A stretch of DNA of 64,000 nt from Limnomonas spitsbergensis. Taxonomy: Eukaryota; Chlorophyta; Chlorophyceae; Chlamydomonadales. The position numbers and the translations under genes were made by a program. Each line of letters opens with the position of its first letter. Position 1 is the first letter of the stretch. The DNA lies in NCBI GenBank assembly GCA_037349105.1, contig JAYJMM010000073.1, positions 62,001 to 126,000 of the forward strand. The letters run 5' to 3'. Of the stretch, positions 56,313 through 64,000 are shown piece by piece. The notes beneath the pieces were generated by a model. That model did not search any database, was not told the origin of the DNA, and saw only the letters and a program-made list of their open reading frames with translations.

Positions 56313-59300
56313 GTGAGATACCTCAACTCCGGTCGATACAAGTCCTTCGTCGCGGTCCTTACGCCTCACGAGCTAAGCCCAGACGACAGTGAGGTCGACC
56401 TTGATAGGGTACCAAACCAACACAGTGGAGAACCAGTCGAGACCCAGCCATGCAAACTTGACTTGAACATGGACCATGTGCCACCAGCCATGCAAACTGA
56501 CCTGCGCAACCTGATTGACAGATTTGCAGACATCTTCAGTGAAACAACCCAGGCCGGCGGACTAATATCCCACCCCTCGAGCACACAATCGATCTTGTCC
56601 CCGGTGCGAAGCCCCCTTTCCGAAGGAACTGTCGCTTTTCTCCCAGTGAAATGATCGAGCTCAAGTCACAAGTAACCGAACTCCTAGCGAAGGGAATCAT
56701 CACCCCTATCAATTCTCCATACGGAGCCCCAGTCCTCTTTGTCAAGAAACCAAGCGGTGGCTTCAGGTTTTGCCTTGATTACCGAGCCCTCAATGAAATA
56801 ACTCTCAAGCTCCGCTATCCGCTACCGCGCATTGATGACCTGCTGGATGCAGCCCGCGGTGCCATTTGTTACTCCAGCCTTGACATGGCAGGTGGCTTTC
56901 ACCAGCTGCTGATTTCCGAGGAAGACGTGCCTAAAACCGCGTTCGCGACACCATTCGGTCACTATGCATGGCGATGACTGCCTATGGGACTTTCCAACGC
57001 GCCCAGCCAGTACCAGAGTACTGTTAACAAGATCCAGTCCCTGTCCTTCGTGCTGATTTACATCGATGACATCCTCATCCTGTTGCAATCCACAGCAGAA
57101 CATCTAGACCACTTGAACCAGGTGTTTACGAAGATTCGTGAAGCCGGGCTGCAAGTGCGCTTTTCGAAGTGCAGATTTTTACAAGAACAAGTCAAGTACC
57201 TAGGCCACATTCTTTCCAAAGAGGGAGTGCGCGCAGACCCAGAAAAACTTCGTACCCTGACCGAGTGGGAATTCCCAACCAATGCCACAGGCATACTCCA
57301 ATTCCTGGGACTTGCGAATTATTTTCGCAAATTCGTACCTAACCTGTCGCGACTAGCAGCTCCCCTGCACCAGCTCACCAAGAAAAAGTACAATTCACCA
57401 AGGGCGAAGATGCCATCCTAGCATTTGAAGCCATCAAGGAGGCGTTAGCTTCACCTCCAGTCCTAGCGTACCCGAATCCAGACTTGCCCTACGAACTAGT
57501 ATCTGACGCATCCATGAAAGGTTGCGGTGCAGTACTCACCCAGCAGGGCCGACCAGTCGCGTACTTCTCCTCCAAGTTCAGCCCAGCCGAGCATAATTAC
57601 ACCACAGGTGAACAAGAAATTCTAGGAATCATCAAGGCACTCAAAGAATGGCGCTGCTATCTTGAGGGCAGCCAAGGACTTTCAATTGTCACTGATCACA
57701 ATCCCTTGACATTTTTCACCAAGCAACCGACCCTGTCCAGATGACAAGCGCGATGGAGCGAATTCATGTCGAGGTTCCAGTTTTCAGTCCGCCACCGGCC
57801 CGGTGCAACCAACCCTGCTGACTCCCTGTCGAGATTGCCATACCAAGGTGAAGCAGCAACGCTCATGCTTTTCGCGATCACAGTAAACGAGTCCAGTCCA
57901 GACCTCATGCAGCAAATAAAAGCTGAATCCCTGACAGATCTAGATTTCAAGGACCCAACTGTCACAAAACAGTGGTCACTCCAGCATGGCTACCGGTCAT
58001 TCCGCGGTCGAATCATTGTTCCAGCCACTGTCCGAGCACGTGTCCTGAAAGAGCACCATGCAACCCTCATTGCCGGCCATTTCAGCTGGACCAAGACCCT
58101 AGACTTGATTCAGCGACAGTTCTGGTGGCCCAGCATGGCTCCTGATGTCCAACAGTTCGTGTCCACATGCCAAACATGCCAAGCAAACAAGGCCTCATGC
58201 AAACGACCGTATGGGTTGCTCCAGCCCTTGCCCATCCCAGACACTAGGTGGCACACTGTCACTATGGACTTCGTGTTCGATCTTCCCATGTCTTCAGAGA
58301 AAAACGATGGAATCATGGTCATTGTTGACAAGCTTACCAAGTATGTCTGCCTAGCACCAGTCCAGAAATCCAGTACCTCAGAGGACATAGCACGAGCCTT
58401 TATCAAACATGTTTACCAACACCATGGCCTACCGAAAAATATTATATCGGATCGAGATGTGCGTTTTACCTCACAGTTCTGGCGCAATAGGTGCACCCGC
58501 ATGCGAATCGAGCCGCGTTTTTCAACTGCTTTCCACCCTCAAACCGATGGGCAAACCGAGCGCATGAACCGAGTCATTGAAGAAATGCTGAGGCATTTCA
58601 TTGATGGAAATCATGTCACATGGGAAGAACTCTTGCCCATAGTCGCCCTGACTATAAATAATGCAAAATCCAGCGTCACCGGACAGAGCCCATTTTACTT
58701 GAACACCGCAAGGCACCCAAACACACCCTTGTCTGTCCAGATGCCTGACAAGCAAATCCCAGCCCTTGACGCGGTATTCGCAGACCTAGACATCACATTT
58801 GTACGAGTCAAGCAGCTTTTGCGCTCTGCCCGCTCTGAAAAGACAGACAGAAAACGTACGCTGATTCAAGATTCCGAGCACCATACTCCTTTAAAACAGG
58901 AGATCAAGTCATGGTCTCCACCAGAAATTTCAAGTACAAGGCAGGTGTTCAGAAATTGCATCCCAAGTACATTGGCCTAGTCCAGATCCTGTCAATGAAA
59001 CAAGGAGGCACCGCTGCAAAACTAGCATTGCCTGCCAATTACGAACGAGTTCACCCAGTTTTTCATGTATCCTTGCTCAAGCCCTTCCAATCCTCAAGCG
59101 ATTCCATGCTTGTACCCGCTGGACCTGAAATGGAAGACGGCCTTCCTTTCTATCAAGTTAAGGCACTCTTGTCCCACCGAATCCGCAAGGTTGGCAAAAA
59201 GAAAATCAAACAAGTCCTAGTCAAGTGGAAAGCATACGACGACACCCACAATTCATGGGAACCGCTCGCTAACCTCACTCCAGCCGTGCTCGAGCAACCT

Positions 59301-59318
59301 AAAACATTTCGCAAGTAA
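56313..59318 (+). pseudogene. Ty3/Gypsy pol remnant: RT, RNase H, integrase, chromodomain
   Basis: Reverse transcriptase runs from VTELLAKGIITPINSPYGAP through FRFCLDYRALNE to LIYIDDILIL (catalytic Asp pair intact, about 57055-57080). RNase H has ELVSDASMKGCGAVL and VTDHNPLTFF. Integrase has the HHCC finger (HHATLIAGHF...CQTCQANK) and DDE residues in TMDFVFDLP, ISDRDVRFTSQFW and TDGQTERMNRVIEEML. The C-terminal chromodomain is VLVKWKAYDDTHNSWEP (about 59217-59265). Breaks: a frame change near 56565, TGA at 56975-56977, a frame change near 57383, TGA at 57742-57744, and a frame change near 58885. Both TGA codons sit where Arg (CGA) would fit. Confidence 0.9.
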
Positions 59319-59562
59319 TGTTGCAGCCTTCCTTGTCACTAAGGGAACATATTTAACACTGTCCAAGTGTCTCTTATTTACCAGCCTAGCCCAGACTATT
59401 CTCTCCAGATCTTGCCAAGCAGAATTAAAATCCAGCCTAGCAAATGAAAAAAAAAATCGTGTCAAGTCATGTAAATTTACAAGATTAATCCTTGTCTTAC
59501 CAGCCGAGTTATCCAGCTACAAGTCGCTACAGCCTACGCTCCTTGCAGCGCGTTATGCACGC

Positions 59563-59578
59563 AGCAAAGGGGGAGGTG
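59563..59578 (+). promoter_or_regulatory. Polypurine tract
   Basis: A purine run aaagggggagg directly before the 3' LTR, the usual plus-strand priming site. Confidence 0.8.
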
Positions 59579-60003
59579 TGTAGTGGTCTTGGACCCCCCA
59601 GTCCAGTTAACTCAGTACATGTCTCCTAGTATCCAGTACACGAACACAACCGTTGTCACACTGCGTAGCTAACAGTGTGAGAGCAGTTGCGTGTCGTTAA
59701 GATCTCTAACAACCTTCGGTTGTACGACATGAACCTTCCAGCCTTTAGAGCCTTATCCGGGCTTGCCATCTGCCGAGCGCCTACATAAGTGCGCCCCGCT
59801 AGTAAACCGAGAGTCTCTCGACAGAGATAAGTTCATTCTACCAAGCTCAATACTTGGCTCCCACTTGCAAACCCTTCAGCCAACGCCCCAGTCCCGGAGT
59901 CGACATAGCTCCCACGCACCACGTGCGCCTCCCTAGTCTTCCAGCCCAGCCTCTAGCCTAGTATCAGTAGTCTTTGTCCCCTCCCGGGCAGTAGATCACT
60001 TCA
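59579..60003 (+). repeat. 3' LTR
   Basis: 425 bp, same start, end and sequence as the 5' LTR, followed by GTTAA (60004-60008). Confidence 0.97.
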
Positions 60004-60008
60004 GTTAA

Positions 60009-61180
60009 AATATTTAAAATCAAGGCTTGGGGGTGCTTGTGTATCGTGAACGGGGGGGGCCGTGTTAAAGTACGGGCTCACGCGGCCCCCCCCACCAAGC
60101 CATATTCTCGCACCAGCATGTACACAAATTGTGCCCAGCTCAGCAATGACCTTAATTAATAATATTTTGCTTCTGCCTGACGCCCCAGAGCTGACGAGAC
60201 CAAGTTAGGAGCCTCGTCCCTGCAAACAGGGAGGTTTAGTCCTCGCACCACGCACGATCGAGATGGAGAGGACCGTGGTGTGAATTGTGAATGTAGAACT
60301 TACATGATACGATTCGAGGGTTATGGAGCACGCACATTGTCAAAATCATGGTGGGTACCCATGGAACTGTACGGGATCGGTGCATGGGATCAGCTGATGG
60401 GATCAGTGGGAAATTGCAGCAATACCGTCATTCCCGAGCTTGCATGGGCATAAAGCTGCCTAGGTAGTTATGTACGTGCTAGAGCTAATCCATGCCCCTT
60501 TTTCCGGCCACCTTGTGTACATGTCGCATTATTTTCCTGCCAACCCTTTCCTTAGGCAGTAGGCACCCGCACAGCCGAGCCTTGTGGGGCAGGGCCCAAG
60601 ATTACAATGTGATAGAACAGTGGGCACGATGAAGTGGTATGATGGGGGCATATATAGGAGGAGAGAGTGAAAAGGTAAAAGCTCTTAACTTCCTCTTTGA
60701 CTGAGACACTTTGTTCATTTGACTGAGACACTTTAACTAGGGACTTTGCATGCTGGTTTTTTGTGTACCTTGCTTGGAGGATTGTTACAATGTGCACATC
60801 TCTTGTAACCACACCGATGGAGTATGTAGACGGAGACATTAAAACAACTTGCAGCCAAAATAACACCTTCATTCAAAGCCAGTAACAAATTGGTAGCATG
60901 TGAATTAACGGAAGCTTTGTGGCTCACTAGACAGCCCTCAACGGAAGCTCTGTGGCTTGCTCGAAGGCTCTAAAACAACAGGTGTAAAAAGAGTAACACC
61001 GTTACTATAGCCGGTGACATTAAAGCCCGCGACTTGTTGTTAAACTAATTATCTTGATTCAGAGCTAGTAACAAACTCGATTTAGCAAATGCTTTACGGA
61101 TGCTCTCCGGATTGCTAGAACGCTAGAGGGCTCTGTAATATACATGTCAACAGGTAGTCACACCGATAAACTAGGTGGTG
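60009..61180. other. Spacer
   Basis: No exon is supported. A G/C hairpin with ggggggccgtg and cgcggccccccc arms lies at about 60050-60097. Confidence 0.4.
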
Positions 61181-61184
61181 GCTT

Positions 61185-61758
61185 GCTGGTGGCTTGCCGG
61201 GACGGAGATGCCATGAAGTAAGAAAACATTGTGTGGCTGAACATGGACTACTTGTCAGTATTTCCTAGCACACTAGACTTTTGTCACCAGTGGCTACGAC
61301 CCCTACAACGAGATTCCATTTCACAACAGCACTGTCGAGGTGGACAAACTGTTTGCTGCGGTCAATGCGCCTCAGGTTTGTTTGAAGTACACATGAAATG
61401 GGGCTCTTGTTTACATCTTTTCTTTCACACCATTATGATAACTCTTTCCTTTTGTTTGTATAAATTATATTTGTCAACTGCTTGTGCTTTAATCTTTTCA
61501 GTTTGACTCATGTTTGTTTCCAATGCATCATGTTTGCAGGCAGCCATTCTTCTTCAGCCGGAGCGTGGCAACATTCTCAGCTTTGATGGTCAACTGGTGC
61601 ATGCGGGTGCCGCTGGAGGCTTTTCAAGGCCCCGTGTCCACATCAACGTCGTTCCCAGGGATACGGGTACCCTTTATGACGACGTTGTTGGAGCGGAGGA
61701 GACCGCTTTCCCCCTTGCTCGCCTTGGGCAGTTTCTGGCGGCTAAGTTCCCTGTGTGA
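61185..61758 (+). CDS. 2-oxoglutarate/Fe(II) oxygenase-like protein, 3' exons
   Basis: Exons: end of one at 61217, then 61291-61375, then 61540-61758 (TGA). The phases join cleanly: the codon split over the first intron gives Asn in DAMNGYDPYNEIPFH. The last exon encodes ILLQPERGNILSFDGQLVHA, then GGFSRPRVHINVVP. The His in LVHAG and the Arg in RPRVHIN match the distal iron-binding His and the oxoglutarate-binding Arg of this superfamily. The proximal H-x-D would lie upstream; no upstream exons were identified, so the gene may be partial or its 5' part may lie in 60-61 kb with weak signals. Substrate unknown. Confidence 0.5.
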
Positions 61759-61827
61759 GAACCGAAATACGCTAGCTTGAGCTGGGCCCTATATATTGCG
61801 GCCCTGCTGCGGCCCCCAAGCTGCAGC

Positions 61828-62345
61828 CGTCATGTTGGGCCCTACTGCGGCCCCGAGCTGTGTCCCGAATGCGGTCGCCAAGCTGCCGCTCTGTTGCGGC
61901 CCTACTGCTGTGGCTTAAGACTGTGGCCCTACTGCGGCCTTATTGCAGCCCCTGAGCTACCTGAGTTGCACCCTACTATTTTGCTCTTGATACCTTGCAT
62001 GCTTTTGTACAGTGTTTTGAAGATCCTTTCACATTATGAGCTGCATGTGTGCGTGGGGCAGGCAAGGGGCAAGCTCAACATTGTTTCTACGGTGTAGATA
62101 ATTGACGGCCTGATTTGCTTTGATTCCCCCTGCTCGCCCCTATTTCTTTAAGTATCCTGGAGCTGCCCCCCTAGTGTCGTGGCCCCGAACTGACTTGAGG
62201 CCGTCCTGTTGGGCCCTACTGCGGCCCCGAGTTGTGTCCCTAATGCGTCGCCAAGCTGCCGCTCTGTTGCGGCCCTACTGCTGTGGCTTAGTACTGTGGC
62301 CCTACTGCGGCCTTATTGCAGCCCCTGAGCTACCTGAGTTGCCTG
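61828..62345. repeat. Direct duplication of about 145 bp (61828-61972 and 62200-62345)
   Basis: Both copies read gttgggccctactgcggccc, then cgccaagctgccgctctgtt, then ctactgcggccttattgcag and cccctgagctacctgagttg. The copies are nearly identical. Confidence 0.9.
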
Positions 62346-62735
62346 AAGGCTAGCCTATGTTATCTCAGTCAATGACGTTACACCACTGGGCCATGCAAAG
62401 CACGGCCGCGTCGGCGTCCAACAACAAGGTTGGAAACTAAAGAAAGAGGAAAGAGCCCCCCTCAAAAACAAAACAAAAAGTCCTAATCCCCAACCCTATG
62501 TTATCTCAGTGAATGGTGTAGAATGCTTATGGCATGGCGCCATGGCCATACCTACAGATATAGGGTTAACCACTCGGCATGCCTCTCTCCCGCTACTGTC
62601 ACATGCAATCACACCATTGCATGACCAAGCCAATATCAAGGCTGGTGTTAAGCTTATATCATCACTTGAAGGGCGCATTTCAAGGCTAGCCTATGTTATC
62701 TCAGTGAATGGTGTAGAATGCTTATCGCATGCGCC
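62345..62735. repeat. Three copies of a gctagcctatgttatctcag repeat
   Basis: Copies start near 62349, 62494 and 62687. The second and third share about 45 bp through gtgtagaatgcttat. The third overlaps the stop codon of the minus-strand gene. Confidence 0.8.
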
Positions 62736-63345
62736 TCTTCATGATATTATCCGCTGCAGCTTTGGCTGACTTGGCTCCCAGGAATTCAAAGATTGAAGTC
62801 TTCCCATCGGCATCAGGCAAGTCGAGATTCTGAAATAGGACACACGAAATGGATAAGAAGAAACACTGTGAATGCTTGATGGTGTGATGTCAGATGACTT
62901 CTACGCTTGCATGGTGCATGGGGAATCCCAAGGGGCATGGAACAAGGGACATCGATCAAGGGGCATTGGACAAGGGGCATGGATCAAGTGGCATGGATCA
63001 AGGGGCATTGGACAAGGGGCATGGATCAAGGGGCATGGGCCAAGGGGCATGGATCAAGGGGCATGCGTTTGAAGCTTTGTTTAATACGTCAACTTACCGG
63101 TACGTCCGATAACACGAAGGGCAGTGACAGTAGGACTGAGTCGCAAATCCTTGTATCCTTCATGATTGCTTGCCTCTTGGACAGACTATGACTCATAGCG
63201 TCCAGTGCCGTCCGCAGCGTTTCGATAGAGACGAACACCATACCGTTCCAGCCTAGGATGCTGAGGGACACCGTTGTTGCAGAGTGCGGAGGTGACCTGG
63301 CCTTTCCGGCCGCATACCGCAAGCTGGCCCCGCTGGGAATCTAGC
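62722..63345 (-). CDS. Minus-strand unknown gene, last two exons
   Basis: The last exon (62722-62829) follows a tatttcag acceptor and encodes NLDLPDADGKTSIFEFLGAK and SAKAAADNIMKRRMR, ending at TAA. The preceding exon (63098 to about 63345) encodes TTVSLSILGWNGMVFVSIET, LRTALDAMSHSLSKRQ and CDSVLLSLPFVLSDVP, ending at GTAAGT. The junction is phase 0. No domain was recognised; the mix of strand- and helix-forming residues looks like a globular protein. The 5' part beyond 63345 is unclear. Confidence 0.5.
62930..63066. repeat. 15-bp tandem repeat in an intron
   Basis: About nine copies of ggggcatggatcaag and close variants lie inside the minus-strand intron 62830-63097. Confidence 0.9.
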
Positions 63346-63504
63346 GCGGCATCTAAAGTCCCGACGTTGAATTGAAGATGCGAATTGTCGACTTGCTCCA
63401 TTTTGAACCAATCAGGCTGGTGTGATGAGCAAGATAAACATAGGGGAAACAAGCTAACGTGAGATTTAAAACTGTGAAACCTGAGTGTCGGAAATTGTGA
63501 ACCC

Positions 63505-63574
63505 CGGTAAACAGGGTACACGGATATAGAAGTGGAATTCCACATCTATGTCCGTGTACGTGTACCCTGTTAAC
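63505..63574. repeat. Long near-perfect inverted repeat around GTGGAATTCCAC
   Basis: Pairing extends outward from the GAATTC centre (63537/63538) with mismatches at the 31/44 and 25/50 positions and a short offset. Then acagggtaca (63511-63520) pairs with tgtaccctgt (63561-63570). The core is shared with 50049-50076. Confidence 0.85.
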
Positions 63575-63691
63575 CCTGTAGGCCATGTACGTCGACGCCA
63601 AAAGTCAGCTAGTGTGATTTGAAGCATGATCTGATAGATTACGCCCTGTGTATACCGTTCAGCATGGCATTTTATAGCAGCTCTCCAATGC

Positions 63692-64000
63692 ATGAACATA
63701 GCCAATGTCCCTCTGAATGAGAAATGTGGATTTGATTCAGCCATACACGCTCCCGACATCTACGCTTTTAATTCCACAGAATTCCGCATTGTGAAGGATG
63801 GTAGCCAATTTCCCTACGTTGTCAATGGGGTCATCACGCAGGAGTGGCCCGCAGACGTGAAAGTTGCCGCAGAGGCGATTACTAGACAAGATCCTGAATT
63901 TGTGGTATGCTTGTGCTGGTATTTTACTCCTCATTGCTCTGATGCCATTCTATATTGGCTTGACAGGTGCATGGCCTCCTGCCAGGCAAAGACACGTTTA
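63692..64000 (+). CDS. Start of a plus-strand gene running off the window
   Basis: The ATG at 63692 follows an in-frame stop. The frame encodes MNIANVPLNEKCGFDSAIHA, then STEFRIVKDGSQFPYVVNGV, then EAITRQDPEFV. It stays open to 64000. A 62-bp intron (63905-63966, GTATGC to TTGACAG) is possible and would continue VHGLLPGKDTF. Composition is clearly coding-like. No family was recognised. Confidence 0.5.
   Translation, partial: MNIANVPLNEKCGFDSAIHAPDIYAFNSTEFRIVKDGSQFPYVVNGVITQEWPADVKVAAEAITRQDPEFVVCLCWYFTPHCSDAILYWLDRCMASCQAKTRL

Larger units (their letters stand above)
53993..60003 (+). mobile_element. Ty3/Gypsy LTR retrotransposon with chromodomain (6,011 bp)
   Basis: Two 425-bp LTRs flank a pol region in the order reverse transcriptase, RNase H, integrase, chromodomain, the Ty3/Gypsy chromovirus layout. 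TGTAG...CA termini and a GTTAA duplication mark a clean insertion. The LTRs appear identical, so insertion is recent. The coding body nevertheless has two TGA stops and at least three frame breaks, and no gag or protease could be recognised. Confidence 0.95.

Overview
This is eukaryotic nuclear DNA. Genes are broken into short exons by GT-AG introns. There are no bacterial-style operons, and most of the window is repeats and transposable elements. A run of CCCTAAA units (TTTAGGG-type telomere repeat) and the element types (L1-like LINE, hAT, Ty3/Gypsy chromovirus) fit the green lineage, most simply a repeat-rich green alga. I cannot name the species.

Layout. 1-1.7 kb: 3' exons of a RecG-like/GHKL ATP-binding protein gene. 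2.6-4.9 kb: an element with about 420-bp inverted arms. 6.0-10.7 kb: a LINE whose two ORFs lie in one frame separated by a single UAG. 11.7-18 kb: interstitial telomere repeats, two copies of an 81-codon small gene, and 52-bp and 67-70-bp satellites. 18.7-24.6 kb: two plus-strand multi-exon genes, the second with many IQ motifs and a modular acidic tail. 25.4-27.1 kb: five tandem copies of a 333-bp unit, then a decayed third copy of the small-gene unit. 30.1-31.5 kb: about 43 copies of a 32-bp minisatellite. 31.5-35.4 kb: old dispersed repeats. 35.4-41.6 kb: a gene with a nuclease-like region and a protein-kinase domain; one intron carries two hAT-type elements. 42.9-45.6 kb: a gene with six tandem copies of one exon plus intron, followed by a methyltransferase-like ORF. 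46.5-47.9 kb: tandem and palindromic satellites. 48-50 kb: minus-strand exons of unknown function. 50.3-51.9 kb: a perfect hairpin, a reverse-transcriptase fragment and tandem repeats. 51.9-54 kb: a minus-strand kinase with three in-frame stops. 54-60 kb: a complete Ty3/Gypsy element with identical 425-bp LTRs and a 5-bp target duplication, inserted next to the kinase 5'-most exon. 61-64 kb: 3' exons of a 2OG-oxygenase-like gene, a minus-strand unknown gene, and the start of a plus-strand gene running off the window.

Two themes recur. First, short repeats affect gene structure: amplified exons, a duplicated 5' splice site, an LTR element at a probable 3' splice site, and a repeat that supplies a stop codon. 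Second, several otherwise coherent reading frames carry isolated in-frame stops that are one C-to-T step from Gln or Arg codons. Exon boundaries were read by eye from splice consensus and phase. No RNA evidence or database search was available.
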